From CAVRQM01 sp965246915 (lineage in GTDB: Bacteria > Pseudomonadota > Alphaproteobacteria > Acetobacterales > Acetobacteraceae), in contig CBDFGB010000022.1 in NCBI GenBank assembly GCA_965246915.1, forward strand, positions 62,001 to 126,000: a DNA stretch of 64,000 bases, in the 5' to 3' direction. The position numbers and the translations under genes are program-made. Position 1 is the first letter of the stretch. Each line of letters opens with the position of its first letter. The notes beneath the pieces were generated by a model. The model was not told where the DNA came from, searched no databases, and saw only the letters and a program-made list of their open reading frames with translations. Below are positions 1 through 9,074 of this stretch, in pieces.

Positions 1-33
1 GGCGGCGTCGCAGGCCGGGCAGGAAACGCGCAT
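1..33 (-). CDS. Zinc-ribbon (MJ0042-type) protein, N-terminus only
   Basis: The first 33 bases on the minus strand read as an ATG start followed by M-R-V-S-C-P-A-C-D-A-A and run off the left edge. A CPxC knuckle right after the start is typical of MJ0042-type zinc-ribbon proteins. In many Rhodospirillales such a gene is divergent from ftsE, as here. Only 11 codons are visible, so the call rests on the CxxC start and on its position. The rest of the protein lies outside the window. Confidence 0.6.
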   Translation of the reverse strand, partial: MRVSCPACDAA

Positions 34-157
34 GTTTCCTATTTGCGCGACCGCTCCGGACGGCGCAATCCGCCGACGGGCTTGCGGGGCCGGGCGAGCG
101 CGCGGAACCTGTGATATCGTCGCGTCGTGAGTGGTGGCGAGGTGGAGTCGCGGCCGG

Positions 158-856
158 ATGGTGCGTCTGGAAGGTGTCGGCCTTCGCTATGCCAGAGCGC
201 CGGGACGGGCGCCGGCGCCTGGCGGCGGTGAGGCGTTGACCGATCTCAGCTTCACGATCCCACCGGGTGGCTTCCGCTGGCTCCTCGGAGACTCGGGCGC
301 CGGCAAGTCGAGCCTGCTGGGCCTGTTGCATCTGGCGGTCCGTCCGACCAGTGGCCGGCTCGCGGTTCTGGGCCGGGAGATCCCCTCGGCCGGCCAGCGC
401 GGCATCCGCCGCCATCTGCCGCTGCTGCGCCGCAGGATCGGCATGGTGTTCCAGGATTTTCGGCTCCTGCCGCACCTCAACGCGTTGGAGAACGTCGCGG
501 CTCCGCTGCGCGTCGCCGGGCAGCCGGACGCGCAGGCGTTGTCGGATGCCGCCGAAATGCTGGAATGGGTCGGCCTCGGCCACCATCGCGACGCTCGACC
601 GGCTGAACTCTCGGGCGGCGAGCAGCAGCGTGTGGCGATCGCCCGCGCGGTGGTCGGCCGGCCGAGTTTGCTGCTGGCGGACGAGCCAACCGGCAATCTC
701 GACGAGACGCAGGCCGAGCGGCTGATGCGCCTGTTGCGAGAGATGAACCGGCTCGGCGCGACCGTGGTCGTGGCCACTCACAACGACGCGCTGGTGGCCC
801 GCCATCCGGCGCCGTTTCTCCGTCTGTCGCGCGGAAGGCTGGCCGAGGATGCTTGA
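158..856 (+). CDS. ftsE: Cell division ATP-binding protein FtsE
   Basis: ABC-type ATPase that partners FtsX at the division septum and controls peptidoglycan hydrolases. The roughly 232-residue protein has a Walker A motif (GDSGAGKSS, about residues 44-52), a Q-loop (VFQDFRLLP), the ABC signature LSGGEQQR, Walker B (LLLADEPTG) and an H-loop histidine (ATHND). I chose the ATG at 158 because family members begin MxRLExVxxRY; an in-frame GTG at 131 would add nine residues that do not look conserved. Its 3' end overlaps ftsX by 8 bases, so the two are translationally coupled. A short insert rich in Pro and Gly after residue 12 is unusual. Confidence 0.92.
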   Translation: MVRLEGVGLRYARAPGRAPAPGGGEALTDLSFTIPPGGFRWLLGDSGAGKSSLLGLLHLAVRPTSGRLAVLGREIPSAGQRGIRRHLPLLRRRIGMVFQDFRLLPHLNALENVAAPLRVAGQPDAQALSDAAEMLEWVGLGHHRDARPAELSGGEQQRVAIARAVVGRPSLLLADEPTGNLDETQAERLMRLLREMNRLGATVVVATHNDALVARHPAPFLRLSRGRLAEDA

Positions 857-1766
857 AACGACGAAGGTCCGCCGCGACACGCTGGGTCTACGACGGGTCC
901 TCGGCGACCGGCTGCTGCCTGTCATGGTCGCCGCGATGGCCTTTCTGGCCGCCCTCGCGCTCGGCGGCGCGACGGCCGCGCAGGCGCTGGCGGATCGGTG
1001 GCGCCTTGGGGCCGGAACCGTCTTGACCGCGCAGGTGCCGCGCCCCGCCGATCCTGCGACGACAGCCGCCCAGACGCGGCTCGAAGCCACTCTAAGTCTG
1101 CTGCGAGGCAGTCCGGCGATCGTCTCGGCCGGGCTGTTGTCCGACGGCGAGTTGGACCAGCTTCTGGCACCGTGGCTCGGTGGCGGCGCGTCGGTGCCCC
1201 GTGACCTCCTGCCGGCGGTCATCGCGGTGCGCGCCTCGACGGATCCCACGGTCGGTGTGGCGACGTTCGAAGCGTTGGCGGAGGCGATCGGGCGCACCGC
1301 TCCGGGCGCGTCGCTCGAAGCGCACGCCGCTTGGATCGGCCGCCTTACGTCGCTGCTGCGCGCGCTCGAGGCGTGCGGCTGGGGCGCGTTGCTGGTGGTC
1401 GTCGGCGTCGCTGCTCTGGTGATCGCGGCGGCGACGCGCGCGGGATTGCTGGCGCGGCGGACCACGGTTGACATCCTGCATGGCCTCGGGGCCACCGACG
1501 GCTATGTCGCGACGCGCTTCGCGAGGCGCGCGATGGGTCTCGCGGCGACCGGCGGCTTGGTCGGCATGGCGGCGGCATTACCCGTGCTGTTGGCGCTCGC
1601 CCGTTTGGCGCAGCCGTTCTCCACGAGAGCGGCCTACCCCCAACCTGCCGCGGGCCTTCCGATGTCATTGTGGGTCGGGCTGAGCCTTCTACCGGCGGGA
1701 GCAGCGGTGATCGGGTATGCGACGGCCCAGGGAACGGTGCGGCTGTGGCTGCGCCGGCTGCCATGA
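849..1766 (+). CDS. ftsX: Cell division permease FtsX
   Basis: Membrane partner of FtsE, 305 residues. Four hydrophobic segments are visible (about 23-47, 176-200, 228-253 and 273-296) with a large extracytoplasmic domain between the first two, which is the FtsX topology. It has no nucleotide-binding motifs. The start overlaps ftsE and the stop overlaps the next gene's ATG, so the three genes form one transcription unit. The sequence is divergent, as FtsX usually is, and the call rests on topology and on pairing with ftsE. Confidence 0.88.
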   Translation: MLETTKVRRDTLGLRRVLGDRLLPVMVAAMAFLAALALGGATAAQALADRWRLGAGTVLTAQVPRPADPATTAAQTRLEATLSLLRGSPAIVSAGLLSDGELDQLLAPWLGGGASVPRDLLPAVIAVRASTDPTVGVATFEALAEAIGRTAPGASLEAHAAWIGRLTSLLRALEACGWGALLVVVGVAALVIAAATRAGLLARRTTVDILHGLGATDGYVATRFARRAMGLAATGGLVGMAAALPVLLALARLAQPFSTRAAYPQPAAGLPMSLWVGLSLLPAGAAVIGYATAQGTVRLWLRRLP

Positions 1767-2365
1767 GTTTCATGCCGCGCCGGATCGCGGTTCTCGCCTG
1801 CCTGAGCGTGCCCGTACTGGTCGGGGCCGCCTGGGCGGTCGGATTCGCGTGGTTTGTTCACGCTGCCTGGATGCCGCCTCCTTCGCTGCCGAGCGCGGAC
1901 GGCATCGTGGCGCTGACCGGCGGTGCCGATCGCGTCGAGACGGCTTTGCGCATGCTTGCCGACGGCCGCGCCCGCGTGCTGCTCGTCTCGGGGGTCGGCG
2001 GTCCCACGGAATTCGCCGAACTCGCTCGCAGGGCCGGGATCGACAAGGCGCTTGGGGCGAGGGTCACCCTGGGGCGCGCGGCCGCGTCGACGCACGGCAA
2101 CGCGCTGGAGACGGCGGAGTGGGCGCATGCCAACGGCGTGCATACCTTACTTGTCGTCACGGCCGGGTATCACATGCCGCGCGCCCTGGCGGAGCTTGGT
2201 CGAGCGCTGCCGGACATCGCGCTGCACCCGGTGCCGGTGATTTCTCCCGGCATGCGTGGTGCCTTGCCGCTGCGGCTGCTGGCTGGCGAGTATACGAAGT
2301 ACCTGGCCGCGCGATCCGGGCTCTCGATCTTGGCGGCCTATGGCGAACCACGCGCCGGCGGATGA
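1763..2365 (+). CDS. YdcF/SanA-type DUF218 membrane-anchored protein
   Basis: About 200 residues: a single N-terminal membrane segment (residues about 8-30) followed by a DUF218 domain. Visible family motifs include ADGIVALTGGADR near the start of the domain, LLVSGVGG, a STHGNALETA stretch, and VTAGYHMPRA. DUF218 proteins act at the envelope; some members are linked to ElyC-like control of peptidoglycan or lipid carrier metabolism, but the exact reaction is not established. The start is the ATG overlapping the ftsX stop (ATGA). Position behind ftsEX is a recurring alphaproteobacterial arrangement and supports a cell-wall role. Confidence 0.82.
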   Translation: MSFMPRRIAVLACLSVPVLVGAAWAVGFAWFVHAAWMPPPSLPSADGIVALTGGADRVETALRMLADGRARVLLVSGVGGPTEFAELARRAGIDKALGARVTLGRAAASTHGNALETAEWAHANGVHTLLVVTAGYHMPRALAELGRALPDIALHPVPVISPGMRGALPLRLLAGEYTKYLAARSGLSILAAYGEPRAGG

Positions 2366-2528
2366 TGTCGTTGACATTTATGACATTTCCGCGAGCATTG
2401 GGGCTGTGGAAAACTCTGTGGGCAGGCGTTGATCCGCTTTGTCACGAGATCGGAGGCCGGGTTCATAACCCGCTGATATCAAAACTCCAATTTGCGGTGC
2501 AGCGGCCCTCTGTCCCCACCTTGGGCCG

Positions 2529-3524
2529 ATGTGGATGACGCGACGCCGCTGGGTTGTGTCGACAATTGTTATGTTGGCGTTTTTGGCCGTGATGGACGCT
2601 GCGGCATGGTCTTTGGTAACGGGCGCGCTGCGCGCTGGCGTCGACGATTGGGCATCGCGGCAACGGCACCTGGGCGTCGACGTCCTGGTGACCGACGGCC
2701 GAGCGGGCGGTTGGCCGTTTGCCGCGACGTGGGGGTACGCGGTGCGGCTGGGTCCCGGCGGGCTGCCGGGAGGCGCCCGTGTCGAGGCGGCCCTGACCAG
2801 CGCCATCTCGCCACTGCGCCCCGGGGTTGTGATCACGGACGTCGCGGGCGCTTCCATTGTTGCCGCCAACGGAGCGGTGTTTGCCGCCTCGGCGACACGC
2901 TGGACCGCCGAACTGGCGCTGGCCGCGCCGGATCGGGTCCGGATCGAGGCGGCCGGACTTCGCGTTGCCTGGGGCGGTCGGCATATCGACGTCGCGACGC
3001 TCGCGGGCGTCGGCGTGGCCGGTGTGGGTGGCCAAAGTGTGGACGTGGCGTTGGGTGGCATCGACCTGGCTGGTGGGGGCGGCGTCTTATTGCCACCGCC
3101 CTTCGGATCGGTGATCCGTGCCGTCACGCTCGACGCCGTTCTGCACGGCGCAGTGCCGCCGGTCGCCGCGACCGCCGAGGCCTCCGCCCGCGCATGGCGG
3201 GACGAGGCCGGACAGCTCGAGGTCAAGCGACTTGCGATCGCCTACGGTCCGCTGGATGCCTCGATAGCCGGCCGCTTCGGCCTGGATAAGGAGCTGCGAC
3301 CGGCTGGCGAGGCGACGCTCATCGCCCGCGGCCTGACGCCATTGCTGGAGGCTTCGGCGGAATCGGGCCTTATTCCTGCGCGGGCCGGGCAGGCCGCCGG
3401 CGGTGTGCTGGCGCTGCTGGGTGGCGAGACACCGCGGATACCCGTCACCGTCGCCGACGGACAGGTCTCGGTGATGCGGTTTCCGATCGCCCGGCTGCCC
3501 CGGATGGCGTGGCAGCCACAATAG
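2529..3524 (+). CDS. DUF2125 domain protein
   Basis: A 331-residue protein with one N-terminal membrane segment (about residues 8-28) and a long extracytoplasmic domain. The pattern of a membrane anchor followed by LxVxVLVTDGRAGGWPFAA resembles DUF2125, a family found almost only in Alphaproteobacteria and of unknown function. It starts 163 bases after the DUF218 gene; that spacer carries no other gene. It may have its own promoter. The function cannot be inferred beyond an envelope location. Confidence 0.75.
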   Translation: MWMTRRRWVVSTIVMLAFLAVMDAAAWSLVTGALRAGVDDWASRQRHLGVDVLVTDGRAGGWPFAATWGYAVRLGPGGLPGGARVEAALTSAISPLRPGVVITDVAGASIVAANGAVFAASATRWTAELALAAPDRVRIEAAGLRVAWGGRHIDVATLAGVGVAGVGGQSVDVALGGIDLAGGGGVLLPPPFGSVIRAVTLDAVLHGAVPPVAATAEASARAWRDEAGQLEVKRLAIAYGPLDASIAGRFGLDKELRPAGEATLIARGLTPLLEASAESGLIPARAGQAAGGVLALLGGETPRIPVTVADGQVSVMRFPIARLPRMAWQPQ

Positions 3525-3571
3525 GATCACTGACGATCTCGCGGACCGGTCTATATTGACGGTGTGAAGCT

Positions 3572-5011
3572 ATGGAGATGATCGTGCCCGATTGGGATGC
3601 CCTTTTCCTGGCGCGGTTGCAGTTTGCGTTTACCGTCGGATTCCACATCGTCCTGCCGGCGTTCTCGATCGGGCTGGCCAGTTTTCTCATGGTTCTCGAG
3701 GGCCTGTGGCTCGCCACCAAGCAACGCGCCTACCTGGAGCTGTTCCAGTTTTGGGTGAAGCCCTTCAGCCTGGTGTTTGCCATGGGCGTGGTGAGTGGCT
3801 TGGTCATGGCCTACCAGTTCGGCCTGAACTGGGCGGAATTTTCCCGCCGTGCCGGGCCGGTCGTGGGGCCTCTGATGGGCTACGAGGTGCTGACGGCGTT
3901 CTTCCTCGAGGCAGGTTTCCTCGGGATCATGTTGTTCGGCATGAAAAAGGTCGGGCCGGCCTTGCATTTCGGCGCGACCTGCGTGGTGGCGTTCGGCACG
4001 CTGCTGTCGGCGTTCTGGATACTCTCCGTCAATTCCTGGATGCAGACACCGGCCGGCTATCACATCGATCCCGATGGGCGGTTCCTGCCGGACAGCTGGC
4101 TCGAGATCATCTTCAATCCGAGCTTTCCCGTCCGCTTCCCGCACATGGTCATCGCGAGCTATCTGTCGGTGGCGTTCGCGGTCGGCGCGGTGGGTGCCTG
4201 GCACCTGCTGCGCGATCGCGCGAATCCCATGGCCCGGACGATGTTCTCCATGGCGATGTGGATGGCAGCCTTGGTCGCCCCTATTCAGATCGTCGTCGGC
4301 GACATGCACGGGCTGAACACGTTGCGCTATCAGCCGGCCAAGATCGCGGCGATGGAGGGCTCGTGGGACGCCGAGCGCGGCGCGCCGGAGCTTCTGTTCG
4401 GCATCCCGAACATGGAGACGGAGACGACGGACTATGCGATCGGCATTCCCTTCCTGGGCAGCCTGATCCTCACTCACAGTCTGGATGGCGAAGTGCCGGG
4501 GCTGAAATCGGTCCCGAAAGAACTGCGGCCCTATTCGCCGCTGCTGTTCTGGTCCTTTCGGCTGATGGTCGGACTTGGCTTCCTGATGGCGGCGATCGGT
4601 TTCTGGTCGCTGTGGTTGCGGCGCAAGCGGCAACTCTATGACAATCGCTGGCTGCACCGGGTCATGGTCGCCATGGCTCCGTCCGGCTTCGTCGCACTGC
4701 TCGCTGGATGGGTCACCACCGAGGTCGGCCGTCAACCATACACGATCTACGGCCACCTCATGACAGCCGCCAGCGTGTCGCCGATCGCGGCACCGGGTGT
4801 CGGCACCTCGCTTGCGGCATTCGCGGTCGTCTATCTGACGGTGTTCGGGGCAGGCTTCGTTTTCCTGCTGCGTCTGCTGGGCACGACGCCACGACTGGGC
4901 GAGGAAGGGCCGGATCCACGCACCCCCATCCGCAGTGCCGGCATCACGCCCGGTCCAATCGCGGTCCACGCCGGCGGCCCGAACATCCCTGCGCCACAGC
5001 CGGCGGAGTAG
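3572..5011 (+). CDS. cydA: Cytochrome bd (CIO-type) ubiquinol oxidase subunit I
   Basis: Quinol-oxidising, haem-bearing subunit of a bd-type terminal oxidase, 479 residues in the cytoplasmic membrane. It begins with the conserved helix containing FTVGFHIVLP (haem ligand His), then GLNW, the acidic helix YEVLTAFFLEAGFLGIM and NSWMQTPAGY. The region between helices VI and VII is short, which points to the cyanide-insensitive (CIO) branch rather than the long-Q-loop E. coli type. The next gene, cydB, begins 4 bases after the stop. Loci of this type oxidise ubiquinol with oxygen without pumping protons. Confidence 0.95.
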   Translation: MEMIVPDWDALFLARLQFAFTVGFHIVLPAFSIGLASFLMVLEGLWLATKQRAYLELFQFWVKPFSLVFAMGVVSGLVMAYQFGLNWAEFSRRAGPVVGPLMGYEVLTAFFLEAGFLGIMLFGMKKVGPALHFGATCVVAFGTLLSAFWILSVNSWMQTPAGYHIDPDGRFLPDSWLEIIFNPSFPVRFPHMVIASYLSVAFAVGAVGAWHLLRDRANPMARTMFSMAMWMAALVAPIQIVVGDMHGLNTLRYQPAKIAAMEGSWDAERGAPELLFGIPNMETETTDYAIGIPFLGSLILTHSLDGEVPGLKSVPKELRPYSPLLFWSFRLMVGLGFLMAAIGFWSLWLRRKRQLYDNRWLHRVMVAMAPSGFVALLAGWVTTEVGRQPYTIYGHLMTAASVSPIAAPGVGTSLAAFAVVYLTVFGAGFVFLLRLLGTTPRLGEEGPDPRTPIRSAGITPGPIAVHAGGPNIPAPQPAE

Positions 5012-5015
5012 GGTG

Positions 5016-6038
5016 ATGATGACGTTGCCATTCCTCGACCTCCCACTGATCTGGGGCCTGCTCATTGCCTTCGCGGTTCTGGCCTATGTCGTGCTCGACG
5101 GTTTTGACCTTGGAACGGGGATCCTGTTCGCCGTCGAGCGGGAGTCGGCCGAGCGGAACGTGATGGTCAACACCATCGCCCCAGTGTGGGACGGCAACGA
5201 GACCTGGTTGGTGCTTGGCGGCGGCGGGCTGTTCGCGGTCTTCCCCCTCGCGTATGCGGTGATCATGCCGGCGCTGTATCCGGTCATCATCACGATGCTC
5301 CTCGCGTTGATCTTTCGCGGCGTGGCGTTCGAGTTCCGCTTCCGGGCCAATACGAAGTTCGGCCGGCTGTGTTGGGATTTCGCGTTCTTCGGCGGCTCGA
5401 CCCTGGCGGCGCTATGCCAGGGTCTCGCGCTCGGCGGCCTGCTTCAAGGCATCAAGGTCGTCGATCTGGCCTATGCCGGCGGATGGTGGGATTGGCTCAC
5501 GCCCTTCACCGTCTTGTGCGGTATCGCGACGGTCGTCGGCTACGCACTGCTCGGCGCGTGCTGGCTGATCTGGCGGACCGATGGCGCGCTGCAGTCCCGT
5601 GCCCGCCGCCTGGCCGGCGTCCTGGGTGCCGCGACGCTCATTCTGATCGTGGCGGTCAGCCTTTGGACCCCGTTCCTAGCGGGCGACTACGCGTCGCGAT
5701 GGTTCAGCTTCCCGAATATCCTCATCGTGCTGCCGGTCCCGGCGCTCGTGGCTCTCCTGGCGGTGCGATTCTGGCGCGGGCTGGCGCGCGAGGAGCAGAT
5801 CAGTCCGTTGCTCTGCGCGCTCGGCTGGTTCGTGCTGAGCTTCGTCGGTCTGGGCATCAGCGTGTTCCCGCACATCGTGCCGCCGGGCATCACGCTGTGG
5901 GAGGCCGCGGCACCGCCCGAGAGTCAGGCTTTCTTGCTGGTCGGCGCCGCGGTGATGATCCCGATGATCCTCGCCTACACTGGCTACGCCTATTACGTGT
6001 TCCGGGGTAAGGTGACGGCGGCGACTGGCTATCATTGA
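5016..6038 (+). CDS. cydB: Cytochrome bd ubiquinol oxidase subunit II
   Basis: Second membrane subunit of the bd oxidase, about 340 residues with eight or nine hydrophobic segments. The N-terminal helix carries YVVLDGFDLGTGIL, and WDGNETWLVLGGGGLFAVFP follows; both are diagnostic of CydB. I used the tandem ATGs at 5016/5019, directly after the cydA stop, rather than the longer frame that would start inside cydA. The stop overlaps the ATG of a very small third gene, which is the usual layout for these operons. Confidence 0.95.
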   Translation: MMTLPFLDLPLIWGLLIAFAVLAYVVLDGFDLGTGILFAVERESAERNVMVNTIAPVWDGNETWLVLGGGGLFAVFPLAYAVIMPALYPVIITMLLALIFRGVAFEFRFRANTKFGRLCWDFAFFGGSTLAALCQGLALGGLLQGIKVVDLAYAGGWWDWLTPFTVLCGIATVVGYALLGACWLIWRTDGALQSRARRLAGVLGAATLILIVAVSLWTPFLAGDYASRWFSFPNILIVLPVPALVALLAVRFWRGLAREEQISPLLCALGWFVLSFVGLGISVFPHIVPPGITLWEAAAPPESQAFLLVGAAVMIPMILAYTGYAYYVFRGKVTAATGYH

Positions 6039-6136
6039 TGAAACGGCGTCTGGCCTGGTTCGTCGTCCTTTATGCGGCAGGGATCGCTGTGACCGGCGTC
6101 GTCGCTTTCGCGATCAAGGCCGCGCTGCCGCATTAG
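6038..6136 (+). CDS. DUF2474/CydX-like small subunit of cytochrome bd
   Basis: A 32-residue single-span membrane peptide beginning MKRRLAWFVVLYAAG and ending in KAALPH. Its ATG overlaps the cydB stop codon (TGATG), so it is read by coupling. Tiny one-helix proteins of the DUF2474 or CydX/YbgT type occur at this position in bd-oxidase operons and stabilise the complex. The W-F-x3-Y-x-A-G pattern in the helix fits DUF2474, the type seen with CIO oxidases. Function is inferred from position and topology. Confidence 0.8.
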   Translation: MKRRLAWFVVLYAAGIAVTGVVAFAIKAALPH

Positions 6137-6247
6137 GCTCGCGGCCGACCTATCGCGAGAACTGATAACATCCATCGATATTCTCACGATTTCATAGATG
6201 ACTCGCGGGTGGTAGGTCACCGGCAAATGTCCTCGCGAGGTTTATCG

Positions 6248-6847
6248 ATGCGTCTTCTTCCCGTCGCTTTGCTGCTGTCCACGGCGCTGGCCATGCCGGC
6301 CATGGCGCAACTCACGAAAGAGCCCGCCAAGATCGAGGGTGGCACGTTCAAGGTCGATTCCGACCACACGCAGGTGATCTTCGGCGTCGATCACCTAGGG
6401 TTCTCGATCTACCATGGTCGCTTCACCAACGTGACCGGCTCGCTCGAACTCGAACCCAAGACTCCGACTGCCAGCAAGTTCGACATCAGCGTGCCGACCG
6501 ACACGATCAGCACCCCCAGCGACAAGCTGACCGGTGAGTTGAAGAGCGCCGACTGGCTGTATGCGGCGAAGTATCCGACGGTCACGTTCAAGTCGGAGTC
6601 GGTGAAGCCGACCGGCGCGGGCAAGGCGGATGTCACCGGCGACCTGACGCTGCATGGCGTGACCAAGCCGGTGACCCTGCACGTCACGCTCAACGGCGCC
6701 GGCCCGAATCCGTTCTTCAAGGTCTATACGATCGGTTTTCAGGCCACCGGCCAGTTCAAGCGATCCGAGTTTGGCGTCACGAAATACTCGCCCGCGATCG
6801 GCGAGGACGTGGCGCTGACCATCAGCGCCGCCTTCATAAAGCCGTAA
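6248..6847 (+). CDS. YceI-family periplasmic lipid-binding protein
   Basis: A 199-residue exported protein. The ATG at 6248 gives a clean signal peptide ending in AMPAMAQ; a longer frame from 6209 would bury it. The mature part has the YceI lipocalin-like pattern: FKVDSDHTQVIFGVDHLGFS, then FDISVPTDTIST, KYPTVTFKSES and VTGDLTLHGVTKPVTL. Family members bind polyisoprenoids or isoprenoid quinones in the periplasm. It is followed 8 bases later by a cytochrome b561 gene, a common pairing that suggests electron transfer with a bound quinone-like lipid. Confidence 0.9.
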   Translation: MRLLPVALLLSTALAMPAMAQLTKEPAKIEGGTFKVDSDHTQVIFGVDHLGFSIYHGRFTNVTGSLELEPKTPTASKFDISVPTDTISTPSDKLTGELKSADWLYAAKYPTVTFKSESVKPTGAGKADVTGDLTLHGVTKPVTLHVTLNGAGPNPFFKVYTIGFQATGQFKRSEFGVTKYSPAIGEDVALTISAAFIKP

Positions 6848-6855
6848 GTACGGAC

Positions 6856-7428
6856 ATGCAGGTCGATCGCGCCCGCTACACACGTGTGGCGATCGGCCTG
6901 CACTGGCTGATTGCCGCCGGGCTGGTCGGGCAACTGGCACTCGGGCTCGTCATGGTTGGCGCCGATGTGCCGCTGATGCGCAAGTTCGAGCTGTATCAGC
7001 TGCACAAATCGGTCGGCGTCTCCATTCTGCTCGCGGTTGTGCTTCGGGTCGTGTGGCGGATGGCGCATCGGCCGCCGGCGTTGCCCTCCGGCATGGCCGC
7101 CGTCGAGAAGCGGGCGGCCGCCGGGGCGCACCTCCTTCTTTACGCGCTGATGCTCGGCCTGCCGTTGTCCGGCTGGGCCATGGTTTCGGCCTCGGTTCGC
7201 CCGTTCCCCACTGTTCTGTTCGGCGTCCTGCCATGGCCACATCTGCCGGTCCTGTCGACGCTCAGTGACAAGGCGCCGGTTGAGGATGCCCTGAAGTGGG
7301 TGCATGCGTGGGCCGCCTGGTCGCTCATTGCGCTGGTCGTGCTGCATGTCGCCGCGGTGGCGCGACACGCGTTTCGTCGCGACGGAATTGCCTGGCGCAT
7401 GGCGCCGTTCCCCGCATGGAGAATATGA
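6856..7428 (+). CDS. Cytochrome b561
   Basis: A 190-residue, four-helix dihaem membrane protein of the bacterial b561 family. It starts with RYTRVAIGLHWLIAAGLVGQLALG, and further conserved histidines occur in YQLHKSVGV and, near the end, WSLIALVVLHVAAVARHAF. Such proteins move electrons across the membrane, probably from the quinol pool. The stop overlaps the start of the second YceI gene, so YceI, b561 and YceI form one operon downstream of the bd oxidase genes. Confidence 0.9.
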   Translation: MQVDRARYTRVAIGLHWLIAAGLVGQLALGLVMVGADVPLMRKFELYQLHKSVGVSILLAVVLRVVWRMAHRPPALPSGMAAVEKRAAAGAHLLLYALMLGLPLSGWAMVSASVRPFPTVLFGVLPWPHLPVLSTLSDKAPVEDALKWVHAWAAWSLIALVVLHVAAVARHAFRRDGIAWRMAPFPAWRI

Positions 7429-7979
7429 TGCGTATCGCCTTGTTCTGCGCCTGCCTGCTGCTGCCGGGCGTGGCGCTTTCGGCCGAGTGGGTCGCCGATC
7501 CGGCGTCTAGCAAGCTGGAATTCACCGGGTCGCAGAGCGGCCAGAAATTTCGCGGCCGATTCGAGAAATTCGCCGGCCGCATCAGCTTCGATCCGGCACG
7601 GCCGGAGGCCGGCTCGGCCGACGTGACGATCGAGTTGGCCAGCGCGACCACCGGGGACCGCGAACGCGACGGCGCGATTCCGGCACCGGAATGGTTCGAC
7701 GTCAAGAAATTCCCACAGGCGACGTTCCATGCCGCGTCGTTCACGGCGAAGGGTGGCGACGCCTACGAGGCGACCGGCAAGCTGACGATCCGCGGCGTGG
7801 GCGCGGACGTGGTGCTGCCGTTCACCCTCCAGATCGACGGCGACACCGCGCATGCGGCCGGGCATGTCGACCTGCTGCGCACGACGTTCGGCATCGGGCA
7901 GGGGCCGTGGGCCTCCGATCAGATCGTCGCGTTCCAGGTCGTCGTCGAGGTGGCGCTCGTGGCGCGAAAGGCACCGTGA
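7425..7979 (+). CDS. Second YceI-family periplasmic protein
   Basis: About 184 residues, with a signal peptide (MMRIALFCACLLLPGVALS) and a YceI domain: WVADPASSKLEFTGSQSG, ASATTGDRERDGA, WFDVKKFPQATFHAASF and GKLTIRGVGADVVLPFTL. The start is one of three clustered ATGs (7416, 7425, 7428); a GGAG at 7418-7421 favours 7425 or 7428, overlapping the b561 stop. This is a different YceI subtype from the gene at 6248, since it is shorter and lacks the HGVTKP segment. Being coupled to b561, it is probably that protein's dedicated partner. Confidence 0.9.
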   Translation: MMRIALFCACLLLPGVALSAEWVADPASSKLEFTGSQSGQKFRGRFEKFAGRISFDPARPEAGSADVTIELASATTGDRERDGAIPAPEWFDVKKFPQATFHAASFTAKGGDAYEATGKLTIRGVGADVVLPFTLQIDGDTAHAAGHVDLLRTTFGIGQGPWASDQIVAFQVVVEVALVARKAP

Positions 7980-8156
7980 TCGGCATATTGGCGCGGTCGC
8001 CACAGTCGCTGGTCGAAGGTGAACGGACGCTCGGCGCTCCGTCGCGCGGCGGACGCGGTTGGGTGGTCGGGGTTCAGAAGCAGGTTTGAGCTTTCCTCCA
8101 CGACGGCGGAGGGAACCCGCGGCAGGGGCAGGGCTCGACGGTCTTGGGCTGGCATG

Positions 8157-9074
8157 TCACGCCGCGCCGACGAGGCCCCGCGCGAACTCCCGTGCGTCGA
8201 ACGGTCGCAGGTCGCCTGCCTGCTCACCGACGCCGACGGCATGCACCGGCAGCCCGAACTCCTCGGCGAGCGCCACGACGATCCCGCCGCGCGCCGAGCC
8301 GTCGAGTTTGGTCACGATCAAGCCGGTTACGGCGACCATGTCGCGAAAGACGTCAACTTGCTGAATCGCGTTCTGTCCGGTCGTGGCATCGAGGACGAGC
8401 ACCACCGAATGCGGCGCGGTCGGATCCTGCTTGCGCATGACGCGAATGATCTTGCTCAACTCGTCCATCAGCGCCTGCTTGTTGTGCAGCCGCCCGGCGG
8501 TATCCAGCAACATGACGTCGGCGGTTTCGGCCTGCGCGCGCTTGAGCGCGTCGAACGCCAGACCGGCGGCGTCGGCCTGTGGCGGGCCCGCGATGACCGG
8601 GGCACCGGTGCGCTCGCCCCAGATCTGCAGTTGCTCGACCGCGGCCGCGCGAAACGTGTCGCCGGCGACCAGGATGGCGCGCCGACCTTCCTCTCGATAC
8701 TGCAACGCGAGCTTGCCGATCGTCGTCGTCTTGCCGGTACCGTTCACGCCCGCGACCAGCACGACGTGCGGTCGCCGCGACGGGTCGAGCACGAGAGGCA
8801 CCGCCACGGGCGTCAGGATCGCGGCGATCTCGTCGGCGAGCGCCTCTCGCACTTCGGTGTCGGAGACCTCGCGGCCGAAGCGGCTGCGGCGGAACGACGC
8901 GATGATCTTCGCCGCGACAGCGGTACCGAGATCGGCGGCGATCAGCACGTCTTCCAGGTCTTCGAGCGCCGCGTCGTCGAGGCGCTTGCGGGTGATCGCG
9001 CCGAGACTCTCGGTCAGCTTGGCCGAGCTGCGCGACAGTCCCTGTTTCAGGCGGGAAAAGAAGCCGAGCGCCAC
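8157..9074 (-). CDS. ftsY: Signal recognition particle receptor FtsY
   Basis: SRP receptor GTPase that docks ribosome/Ffh complexes at the membrane, 305 residues. It is the short form: an N domain (LDDAALEDLEDVLIAADLG) and a G domain with P-loop GVNGTGKTTTIGKLA, DTFRAAAVEQL, DTAGRLHNKQALMDEL and TKLDGSARGG, but no long acidic A domain. The start is a GTG at 9074 that overlaps the mtaB stop (TAGTG). The genes dapF, mtaB and ftsY overlap in series and form one operon, a common alphaproteobacterial order. Confidence 0.96.
   Translation of the reverse strand: MALGFFSRLKQGLSRSSAKLTESLGAITRKRLDDAALEDLEDVLIAADLGTAVAAKIIASFRRSRFGREVSDTEVREALADEIAAILTPVAVPLVLDPSRRPHVVLVAGVNGTGKTTTIGKLALQYREEGRRAILVAGDTFRAAAVEQLQIWGERTGAPVIAGPPQADAAGLAFDALKRAQAETADVMLLDTAGRLHNKQALMDELSKIIRVMRKQDPTAPHSVVLVLDATTGQNAIQQVDVFRDMVAVTGLIVTKLDGSARGGIVVALAEEFGLPVHAVGVGEQAGDLRPFDAREFARGLVGAA

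Noticed and set aside
7980..8156. Gene between the second YceI gene and ftsY
   Set aside because: Short frames exist on both strands but with no start context or family pattern; treated as a convergent spacer.
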